This document shows positions 46,932 to 55,824 of a DNA stretch of 64,000 nt, piece by piece. Numbering within the stretch: position 1 is the stretch's first letter; each line of letters starts with the position of its first letter. The stretch spans positions 1 to 64,000 of the forward strand of contig JAVKOQ010000155.1 in the NCBI GenBank assembly GCA_031835245.1, written 5' to 3'. Both the position numbers and the translations under genes were made by a program. The DNA is from Balamuthia mandrillaris (Eukaryota; Discosea; Longamoebia; Balamuthiidae). The notes under the pieces were generated by a model. It saw nothing but the letters and a program-made list of their open reading frames with translations, searched no databases and had not been told where the DNA came from.

Positions 46932-47559
46932 TTCTTCTTGTTCTTGTACTTTTTATCCTTATTCCCTTGTTTTTCTTCTTGTCGTCGTCGTTGTGGTCTT
47001 GTGCTTGTGCTCGTTCTTCTTCTCTTTTATTCTATCATGAACAGTTCCCGCATGGATTACATAACGTTTCGCAGCAAACAGAGCTTCAGCACCGGTCTTA
47101 TAGCAGTATAGAAAAGTGCAACACGTTCACGTGGAGCGTTGGCTTCATTGACGACAACTTTGACGCTAGCACACGAGTATTTAACCAACCTCGCCATACC
47201 ATTTGTTACAGCTGGTGCAATAAGCCATCCGCTTCCCACAGTGGTACACACCGTTCTCTCTGCTTTTCTCTCTTGTCTCTATTCACTCTTTCACTTCAGT
47301 GACTGGAAGCCCGACAGAGTTTTCTCGACAACGAAAAGTGCTGGACGGATGGAAGGCAGGGGACGTTCTAGGAGCTCTGCTGGACTTTGAAAGAAGAGAA
47401 ATCCAGTACTTCCGCAACAACAAATGGAACGAGATGGTGAAGCTTCATCCAGAGTCCAAGAGGTTGTGGGCCATGACCAACATGTTCAGCTCGGGCAACG
47501 CCGTGAGGGTGAGAATCAAGTCCGTTGGTTCCATCCCTCCCGAATGGCAGTTGCGCTGA
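46397..47559 (+). pseudogene. F-box/SPRY paralogue 1, inactivated
   Basis: Same four-exon plan as its neighbours. Exon 1 encodes the F-box (LEQLPGELLAMIFGFVPTKD, LSSTCLAAVLDELAWRARSE), but a base is missing in the GGGG near 46572, so the frame runs into TGA after QELG; the expected residues continue one base over (VTRLLEGRSSWFHTYRG). A second lesion lies in exon 3: after FRSKQSFSTGLIAV a TAG appears where about ten bases of the usual EFII segment are lost, and the expected residues resume in another frame (EKCNTFTWSVGFIDDNF). Exon 4 is intact and ends GSIPPEWQLR. Two independent frame breaks argue for a true pseudogene rather than a sequencing slip. Confidence 0.82.
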
Positions 47560-47631
47560 AGGGGGTGAGTGGAAGCATCGCGACGTCATGAATGTAACGC
47601 TGCTCTATATTAAAACGAACCCAGAGCAAAG

Positions 47632-47870
47632 ATGGAGAAAGAAAAGACTTTGTTGTCGTTGGAGGAGCTTCCAGCGGAGGTCTTGGCCATGGTGTTTGGG
47701 TTCATTCCCACCGATCGTCTGTATCCGTCATGCTTCCTGCTGTCCACCACGTGTTTGAAGGCAGTGTTGGACGAGCTTGCCTGGCGCACTCGTTGTGAGC
47801 GGGATCTTGGCGTGACGGAGCATGCCGAGAGCACGTCCTCCTGGTATTGGACCTATCGAGGTTGTTCTTT

Positions 47871-47908
<38 letters not shown>

Positions 47909-48142
47909 CTCGTGCTGACAAGACAAACCTTTGCAGACTCCCGCTTGGTATGGGACCAGTTGGATAGGCCTCCCTTTGTTTGCTTTCCCAGTCCCAATCT
48001 GGTTGTTTTGTTTGGATCCAAAGGGTATGCGTTGGGCTGTCTCTTCCTTGTGTTTTTGGTTATGTTTCTCTCTTCTTGCTTGCATTGCATGTCTTCATTT
48101 GTTTCAGTTTTCTTTCTCTTCTCTATCCTTATGGGCTTTTAC

Positions 48143-48190
<48 letters not shown>

Positions 48191-48643
48191 TTCTCGTTTC
48201 ATAGAATGAGACCAAGATATGCAACCGTGCGGAGCAAACAAAGCTTCAGCACGGGACTCGTTGCGATAGAGTTCATCATTGAACAACACAACCAATCCAG
48301 TTGGAGAGTAGGCTTCATCGATGAGAACTTCCCCATCTCAACGCATGGGTCCCTTCGAAGGGGGCGCTCCGTTTGTTACAGCTGGCACAGTTCCAAATGC
48401 TCCTTCTCGCAGCAACGCCTAGAGAGAAGTGGATGGAAGGAAGGGGACGTGTTGGGGGCTCTGTTGGACTTTGACCAGCGAGAGATCCAATACTTCCGCA
48501 ACGGCAAACAGAAGGGCACGCTGAAGATGCAGCCCAAGTCCAAACGGTTGTGGGCCGTGGCCAACATGTTCGGCGCCGGCAACGCTGTACGGATACGACT
48601 CAAGGCCGTGGGCTTCACTCCTCCTGAATGGCAGTTACGATGA
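47632..48643 (+). CDS. F-box/SPRY protein, paralogue 2
   Basis: Probable SCF ubiquitin-ligase substrate receptor. The F-box is at the N-terminus (SLEELPAEVLAMVFGFIPTD, LSTTCLKAVLDELAWRTRCE). Exon 2 gives DSRLVWDQLDRPP and FPSPNLVVLFGSKG. The SPRY-like part reads VRSKQSFSTGLVAIEFIIEQ, WRVGFIDENFP, VCYSW, GDVLGALLDFDQREIQYFRN and MFGAGNAVRIRLKAVGFTPP. It has three exons where its paralogues have four: the intron after the VCYSW block is gone and the joined segment is shorter. Both remaining introns contain (CT)n tracts. Start at 47632, 72 bases after the end of paralogue 1; the next copy follows after 65 bases. Confidence 0.86.
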
Positions 48644-48708
48644 GTAATGGTGTCTTACGTTGTAAATATGCCTCGTGGCGTCGTGATAGTGGTTGAATAA
48701 AAGTGGCA

Positions 48709-49924
48709 ATGGAAGAGCTGCCGGTGGAGGTTTTGAGCATGGTCTTTGGGCACGTGCCCACCAAAGAGCTCTACCCCACGTGCTTCCTGCTGTCTTCCAC
48801 CTGTTTGAAGGCTGTCTTGGATGAGTCTGCGTGGCGTGCCCGTTGCGAGCAGGACCTCGGCGTGAGCCAGCTTGCGCAGGACAAGGCCTCCTGGTTTCAC
48901 AACTACCGAGGTTTCCTTCCCCGCTTCCTGCCTTGCTCTTCGTTCTTCTTAATTCTTCTTCTTCTTGTTCTATTTGTTCGTGTTCTTCTTCTTCTTCTTC
49001 TTGTCTTCAGTTCTTTCTATTTTTTTTTTAAAAAAAAATAATAACTACCCGAGCAACTAACGAAGCACCAGACTCTTGTTTGCAGTGGGACAACGAGATG
49101 CCGAAAAAGCCTCACTCCTTCTGCTGGGCGCGTGAAATCGGCATCACCTTTCCCTCTGCTGACTTGGTTGTTTGGCCCAAGACGTCCGAGTACCTTTGTT
49201 CATTCTCGTTTTTCTTTTTTCTTTTTTCTGTGCTTCCTCTTTGACGTGGTTCATCCTTGTGCACATCCAACAAAGGTGCCACACTTATTTTATCATCAGG
49301 AGCAAACAAAGCTTCAGCTCGGGCGTTGTGGCGGTGGAGTTCATCATCGAACAATGCAACGAATTCACGTGGGGCGTTGGCTTCATCGATGAATGTTTTG
49401 ATGTGGGTAGACGAAAGTTCTCCCATCCACATCGCAAGGTTTGTTACACTTGGTGCAATAAGAAATTTTCCACACACACTGGTACAACATTTGTTTGCTC
49501 TCTGCTTCTTCTTCTTGTTCTTCTTGTTCTTGTTCTTGTTCTTGTTCTTGTTCTTCTTGTTCTTCTTCTTCTTCTTCTTGTTCTTCTTCTTCTTCTTCTT
49601 CTTCTTCTTCTTCTGCTGTGTCCTAACGGTATTAAACTGGTATCAGTAACTGGCAGCGGAACTGGCTTCGCTCTACAACGCGAACCGCTGGAAGGCTGGA
49701 AGGCAGGAGACGTGTTGGGAGCTCTGTTGGACTTTGACAAGCGCGAACTCCAATTCTTCCTCAACGGCAAATGGAACGAGACTTTGCCCATCGACCCCGA
49801 GTCCAAAGAATTGTGGGCCATGGCCAGCATGTACAGCACGGGCAACGCCGTGAGGATACGACTAAGTCCATGGGCTCCAAACCTCCCGAGTGGCAGTAGC
49901 AAAGCAGCAATTCTCCATCGATGA
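48709..49924 (+). CDS. F-box/SPRY protein, paralogue 3, with a frameshifted C-terminus
   Basis: Four exons. F-box MEELPVEVLSMVFGHVPTKE, LSSTCLKAVLDESAWRARCE; exon 2 WDNEMPKKPHSFCWAREIGI; SPRY-like IRSKQSFSSGVVAVEFIIEQ, WGVGFIDECFDVGRRKF, VCYTW, then GWKAGDVLGALLDFDKRELQ and MYSTGNAVRIRL. At 49860-49866 one A is missing compared with the paralogues (they read RL or RI, then KS.GS..PPEW), so the last dozen residues become SPWAPNLPSGSSKAAILHR and the stop is delayed to 49924. In the original frame the protein would end PPEWQ. The SPRY core is intact, so the protein may still work. ATG at 48709 is the first in frame. Confidence 0.84.
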
Positions 49925-49978
49925 TGATGTGCTCATCCATGACGTCTTGACCAATATAGGACAGGTGCAATAAAGAAA

Positions 49979-51062
49979 ATGGAGAGCAACAAGGAAGAAG
50001 GGGTGCAGCTGGAGGAGCTGCCCAGGGAGGTCCTGGCCATGATCTTTGGTTTCGTTCCCACCAAAGAGCTTTATCCCCCCTGCTTCCTCCTCTCCTCCAC
50101 CTGTTTGGCTGCCGTGTTGGAGGAAACCGTGTGGCGGGCTCGGTGCGAGCGGGACCTCGGCGTGCTGAACATTACGGAGGAGCAACCCTCCTGGTTCCAC
50201 AACTATCGAGGTTCCAATGCGTGGCTTCTCTTTCTTCTCCATATCTTTCGTCTCTTCCTCTCTTGCGTCGTTTCTCTTTCTCATTCTCTTTCTTCTACAA
50301 CCACTTTTTTTTCTGTGTAAGATTCTTGTTTGGCTTGGGATCCCAAGGAGGGAGCTACCAAGCACCTGGTAGACAGGCTCTCATTTCCCAGTCCCAGTTT
50401 GTTGGTTTGGCCACAGTAATACATTCCTTCCCTCCTTCTCGTCACACCTCCCACCCGAACTCATCTTCCTTTTCTCGTCCATCAGAGGCGCTGAGCCTTC
50501 CGCGTACTTGACCATACGCAGCAAACAGAGCTTCAGCTCGGGTGTCGTCGCTCTCGAGTTTTACATCGAGAAGTGCAACGACTACATCTGGAGCGTGGGC
50601 TTCATAGACGACGGCTTTGACCCTTGTAGGCGTGAATTCGCTGACTATGCCGAACAAAGCCAGGTGTGTTACAGCTGGGGCAACAACAGGAGTGCTTCAC
50701 ACAGCGGTACGCTTCCACATGGCTTTCGTTCTTAGGGTCTATTTCTCGTGGTTCCTTTCTCATCAACGTTATTTTCTATGCGCCATGATGAAGTGCTTGG
50801 AAGGCCAACCTCCTTCTCTGTGACGCGCAGGGTTTGTCAATGGTGGAAGGAAGGACACGCGGTGGGTGCATTGTTGGACTTCACCCGGAGGGAGATCCAA
50901 TACTTTCTTGATGGCCAGTGGGCTGAGACCGTTCCGCTTCATCCGCAAAGTAAAAGGTTGTGGCCTATGGCCAACATTTATAACTCGGGCGTTGCCGTCA
51001 GGTTGCGAATGAAGTCCGTGGGCTGCGTTCCACCAGACTGGCAAAGGAACGAAGGAGTCTAG
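49979..51062 (+). CDS. F-box/SPRY protein, paralogue 4
   Basis: Four exons, no lesion found. F-box LEELPREVLAMIFGFVPTKE, LSSTCLAAVLEETVWRARCE; exon 2 DSCLAWDPKEGATKH and FPSPSLLVWPQG; exon 3 TIRSKQSFSSGVVALEFYIE, WSVGFIDDGFDPCRREF, VCYSWG; exon 4 starts after gatgaag at 50793 with VLGRPTSFSVTRRV and runs through GHAVGALLDFTRREIQYFLD to MKSVGCVPPDWQRNEGV. Splice phases equal those of paralogues 1 and 3. Substrate receptor of an SCF ligase is inferred from the F-box plus a recognition domain. It ends 27 bases from the convergent archaemetzincin stop. Confidence 0.86.
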
Positions 51063-51088
51063 TCTGTTTTTTTTTTTGTAACTTGTTA

Positions 51089-52513
51089 TTACTCCAACAC
51101 TATCACTATTTTACTCGTAGGACTTGGTTCTTTCCCTTTCTCTTTCTTTTCATCTTTCTCCTCTTCCTCTTCCTCTCGCTCTCCTTCTTTTCTTTGCTGT
51201 TGTTGCTCCAATAGGAAGCATAACCGTTGTTGGACCCACTTCAACTCCTCCTCAAATCCGTCTACATGCTGCCTGTAGAAGGTCTCCATTCTACGATACC
51301 GCTCCACCACGTCGAAACCTAGACAGTGTTGCAACTTGTGGAGATCTACTGGGCAGAGGTGCATGGCCTGGCGGTAATCCTCCTCCAAGTGACCACTGCC
51401 GTTCATGCAACAGTTCCAGAAGATGCAATGACCAATGCCAAAGAGATGGCCTAACTCGTGCACCAACACCTTGCAGCTCCTGTTTAACAGGACATAGAGC
51501 TCCTGCTGCTTTTTAGTTGCTGTGGCTTCCTCAACTTTCTGCTTTTGTTTTTTGGTGGGTCTTCCTTTTCTTCTTCTTCTTCTTTTTCGTCTTTCTGCTC
51601 TTTCTCTTGCCTCAAGGTCGCTTTGCTTCCAAACCTAGACAATAATAATAAGACAAACGTATCCGAATAAAAGAAGAGGATAAAGAAGCTGCTCAACCTT
51701 GCCAGGATGATACCGACCAAAGGAAAACAACCCAACCCTGCCTGAATGAGCAAGCCCCATCGTGAAGGAGTCATCAGTGGAGCAATAAAGATCTTCCATG
51801 GTAACGCCTACCAAGCACCGTGCATCTTTCGGCTTTATCTTGACCAGAAAGTTGCACACCGAATCGATGTACAGCTGACGTGCATCCGGCAAGGCGTCTT
51901 CGATGTCATACTCATGAGCACGTCTCACCACGATGTCAGCCCGATGCTTTCGTCTCCGTAAGGGCGATGAAGCAGGAGGCGTATATTCAAGGTAAGCTGA
52001 CATTGTTTCTTCCTCCTCTTCGTTTTCTTGTTTGATCAAGCACAAGTCAACAGGAGGCAGAAGAGTGACTTTCATTCCGAGATAAAAGTGGCTGGTAAAG
52101 TCTTTCAATGCCTCCAAAAAGTCAAACTGCAGGTTTTGCGTTTCTGCGGAGAACTCTCCCACTGGAACCAGATAAATGGTGGACTTGGCGGGTGCGACCG
52201 GGGTGAAGTTGATGACCCTTCATTTGTCGAATGGTTGTCCTCTGACCTTGTGCTGCGCGAGGTAGTCATCGCGATGGTTGGGCAGTGGAAACTCCTCAAA
52301 GTCATCACCTGGATGGAACCAGTAGTCTTGTGTGGCTCCAGCTTCTACCTTTCCGACGGCTTGGAGTTTGACGGCAGTGGAGAGCGGGGTGAAGCAACGG
52401 CGGAGCGAGGAAGCCTGGTCAATCTCTTCTTCGCTGGATTCCTCCTCCGTTTGGTCATGCGCTTTGGGTGGGGCTATGTCCCTGCGTTTACGTTTCTGGC
52501 GTGACCGGTGCAT
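51089..52513 (-). CDS. Archaemetzincin metalloprotease (AMZ1/AMZ2 family)
   Basis: Zinc protease of the archaemetzincin family. Start MHRSRQKRKRRDIAPPKAHD at 52513. The N-terminal part holds FDFLEALKDFTSHFYLGMKV, VTLLPPVDLCLI, PDARQLYIDSVCNFLVKIKP and LVGVTMEDLYCS. The zinc-binding signature is complete: HELGHLFGIGHCIFWNCCMN followed by G, matching HExxHxxGxxHCxxxxCxMxG, then HLEEDYRQAMHLCPVDLHKL with the extra Cys, and VERYRRMETFYRQHV. One intron (about 51640-51700) and another Lys/Glu-rich stretch, either a linker or an intron, lie before the active-site exon. The C-terminus is a Glu/Lys-rich tail. Natural substrates are unknown for the family. Confidence 0.93.
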
Positions 52514-52578
52514 TCGTCAACAACTGACTAACACCAGAATGATGATGAAACGAAAGGCTCCTACGGCTTTCGTTACAG

Positions 52579-53672
52579 CCACACGACCCCAGTGCCTCCT
52601 TCTCCTGTCCGTTGTGCAAGCTGGTCTTGCCGAATGAGGTCCTGCTTTTTCACTTGCCGCAGTGCTACTCCAAACGCATGAAGCAACTGGGCCTGCTTCC
52701 GCTGTGCACCTGTCCCGATTGCTGCGGCACACGCCCGCACCCCGAGCACGTCAGTCTCGCTTCCTCCCCTCTTCCTCCCGCTGTCGCTGCGCCCATCAAA
52801 GCCGCTTCATCAAAGCCTGCTCTCAACATTTTATGCCTTCCTCCCGATATCAGGCAACACGTCTTCTCCTTCCTGGACGACAGAGGCCTGGCCGCAGCCC
52901 TCCGCACCTGCAAGACCTGGTTCAGCGACGCCAATGACCCCGCCTTGTGGGCGGCCCTCTTTCAACGCTCCACCTGGAATCCCAACGACGTCAGCGAGCC
53001 CGAGTACATCGCGCTTTCCAAGACGCTGCGCACGGTCATAAAACGGCCCTCTCCCTGCGGCAACACCCTGCCTCTTGGCTGCGTTGTGACGGCCACCACC
53101 AGGATGCCTGGCAATTGTGTCACCTACTTTGAGGTGCTTTGCAGGATAAAGTCCAGGCAGGACGGTTGGGGCTGTCAGACGGCTGTTGGGGTGGTCACGG
53201 AGGTCCCTTTGAAGGACCTGCCCATCTCGGTGAGGTCTGACCTGCCCTTTTATGCAGGCGCTCGGGTCTATCCATTGAACTTTAGCAAAAAAGGTACCCC
53301 CCGCTTGCGTCGCACCTGCAAACCCCTTTGGTCATGATCACGTTCTGTCTTTCTTGCTTACACACAAGCACACTCAACACAACAGGATGGGCATTCAATC
53401 TGAACTTTGGGGTGGTGGAACACCGTGGCAAGACCCTGAACAAGGCAAAAAGGCCCATAACCTTCCGCTCCGGCAGCAGGGTGGGGGTCCTCTACGACAA
53501 CACCAGCGGGCAAGGCCTTCTCAACTTTTACCACAACGGCCTGCCGTTGCTGGACGAGCCGCTTCGTGGGATCAAGGGACCTTTGTACCCTGCCGTGCAG
53601 ATGTGCTGTCATGGACTCAACCTCTCCTTCCGTCCAGATGCCCCTCTTCCCGCCCATTATGTGACCGGGTGA
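52579..53672 (+). CDS. Zinc-finger/F-box/SPRY protein
   Basis: Reads SFSCPLCKLVLPNEVLLFHL and PQCYSKRMKQLG with CTCPDCCG, a TRAF-type or C2H2-like zinc cluster, then an F-box (LNILCLPPDIRQHVFSFLDD, RTCKTWFSDANDPALWAALF) and a SPRY domain (CVTYFEVLCRIKSRQDGWG, KKGWAFNLNFGVVEHRGKTL, RVGVLYDNTSGQGLLNFYHN). One intron, from about 53294 to 53386. The 5' end is uncertain: three TGA stops lie just upstream in frame, and an acceptor (gttacag) at 52578 suggests a missing upstream exon with the ATG. It is divergent from the archaemetzincin and only distantly like the array at 46-51 kb, whose members lack the zinc part. Confidence 0.75.
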
Positions 53673-53751
53673 TAAAAGCTCTTGCTTTGCTCCGTTGCGA
53701 TCATCGCTCACGTAATATAGATAGCTATTTTACTTTGCTCTTCTTTGCAGT

Positions 53752-53773
53752 TCTTTCTTTCTTTCTTGTCGTT

Positions 53774-53857
<84 letters not shown>
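53752..53857 (+). repeat. (CTTT)n microsatellite
   Basis: About 24 near-perfect CTTT units in the spacer behind the zinc-finger/F-box/SPRY gene, interrupted once by TTGTCGTTT. The long frames in this tract (FLSFFLSFFL type) are translations of the repeat. The spacer 53673-54197 holds no supported gene. Confidence 0.95.
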
Positions 53858-54197
53858 GTCGTTTCTTTCTTTGATGTCGTTTCTTTCTCATGCTTTGTCG
53901 TTTCTTCTGTGCTCTCTTTTCTTTGTGTTTTTTCAAGTGTGCGGAATTGTCTGTGTAATGCTCAGCACTTCCACTCCAATTTTCTGCATTCTTTCTGAAC
54001 TTTTCAAAAAAAAAAAAAAACAAACTGAAAACCTCTTCCTCAGTTCTCTCGCTCTTGCAACCGTTCAACCTCTCTCCCTCTCTTCTCTCTTCTCTCTTTT
54101 GTTCTCTGACAAACGCATTCGCAGGTTCCCAAACTTTTTATAACCAAAAGTTTAAACAACAACAACAACAACAACAACAGAACAAAAACAACAACAA

Positions 54198-54980
54198 ATG
54201 AGTTGGTGCAAAGTGAAAGCCGGAGAGGCGCCGCCGGCCAACGCCTTGGTGGCGGGGTACGAGGCGGACGGGCGGACCCCGCTCTACATCGCCAGGAAGC
54301 CCCACGAGGGGGGCGTGCACCTGGGCAAAGCGGGGCCGCACCTCAAGGACTGCCATTTCGCCTTTGGCGGGAGGGAGCTCGTGGGGGGCAGGCCCATGAC
54401 GACGACGAGCAGCGCCGCAGCGGAGAGCAGGCCTCCTCCTGCGCAACCTGGGGGCCAAGGGGCAGAGTACGAGGTGCTGTGCGTGGAGGGCCCGAAGGAC
54501 TGGGTGGAGCTGCGTTGGAAGAGAGTGCCCTCCAAGAAGCTGGAACGGGAGAAGCTCCAATGGAGGAGGGAGCATGGCGGCCAACAAGAGGCCACGGCTC
54601 CCTCTGGAAGACCCGCAGCCGCCACGACCGGCTTGCATGATTGGAGGGACAGGTACAAGGGTCCCTTGGGCCGTCCGTTGGGAGAACACCTGGCCGAGCT
54701 GGTGGACATGCCGAAAGGAGCCCTGCAGGCGGGCCAGGAGAAGGACGGCAAGCCCCTTTTCATCGCCAGGGCCAAGCACGCGGGGGGCGTGCACCCCGGC
54801 AAGGCTGGCAGCCATCTGAAAGGAGGCATGACCCTGGCCTTCAATGGGGAGGAGGTGCAGAAGGACGTGTTTGAGGTGCTGGTCAGAGAGGACAGATTGT
54901 CCAGCTTGGAGGAAGGCAGCTCCTCCTCTTCCAGTTCTTCCGCGAGCACCAGCGGCAAGGCGCAAGAGAAGCTGCACTAG
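54198..54980 (+). CDS. DM9-repeat (DUF3421) protein
   Basis: Intronless 260-residue protein with two DM9 units. First: ANALVAGYEADGRTPLYIAR, HEGGVHLGKAGPHLKDCHFA, FGGRELV. Second: GALQAGQEKDGKPLFIARAK, HAGGVHPGKAGSHLKGGMTL, AFNGEEVQKDVFEVLV. DM9 proteins bind mannose-type glycans and react to microbes in some animals; here the role is inferred only. The middle is a Pro/Gly/Ser linker and the end a Ser run. It is GC-rich compared with its neighbours and has no signal peptide. A CAACAA repeat sits directly before the ATG. Confidence 0.9.
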   Translation: MSWCKVKAGEAPPANALVAGYEADGRTPLYIARKPHEGGVHLGKAGPHLKDCHFAFGGRELVGGRPMTTTSSAAAESRPPPAQPGGQGAEYEVLCVEGPKDWVELRWKRVPSKKLEREKLQWRREHGGQQEATAPSGRPAAATTGLHDWRDRYKGPLGRPLGEHLAELVDMPKGALQAGQEKDGKPLFIARAKHAGGVHPGKAGSHLKGGMTLAFNGEEVQKDVFEVLVREDRLSSLEEGSSSSSSSSASTSGKAQEKLH

Positions 54981-55113
54981 AGAAGGAATGCAGCCAAGCG
55001 AAAGTTAGACACTTTTTGTCCCTTTTCATAAAATAAAAATACGCATGACATCAGCAGCTTGCACTACATTTCCGCTAACATCGTGACGTCATCACAGCAA
55101 TTTGTTACTTGAA

Positions 55114-55783
55114 ATGGATCAGATTCAAGAAAACTTTGTCCAGATTACCCAAAAAAAAAAAAAAGAGAAGCAACAAACAAAAGGGATGGAAGGAGGAGGG
55201 AGTGCGCCTTCCTCCGCGCTGGCGGTACGCTCTGCGGGCTCCTCTGCTGCCACTTCCTTGCCTCCGAATTCGCTGTTCCCTTTGTTCTCGGAGAAGAAAA
55301 ATGCGGTGGAGCCGCTCCAGATCTTGCTGGAGCTGGATCGAGGTCTTCGCTCCGAGAAGAGCGGGGAGCAGGTGGAGGCCGTCATCTTCTTTGGCAGGCT
55401 GCTGTCCAGCTTTCCTTGGCCCATCATCGTCAACACCGCTGCCCTGAAGCTTTCTTACTTGTTCAGAACCGGGTAAACCTTCAGCTCTCTCTGTAAAAAG
55501 GGATCAGCAGCTCATCTCTCCGCTCACCAAAAAACAAATAGGACCAACTTTGTGAGGTATTGCATTTGCCTCATTTTGCGGCGGAGCGAGTCCCAGTTGA
55601 GCAACATACTCAACATAGAGGACGTCCTGCGTCGCATACACAGCGTGTTGCAGAGCAATGACCCCATTGCACGCGCCCTCACTCTACGGTGAATACCACC
55701 TTCTCTTTGCTCTCTCGTTCTCTCTACTCTCCACGCTTTCTCTCTCATTCTCTCTCGTTCTACTCTCATCTACACTCTCCTCT

Positions 55784-55824
<41 letters not shown>

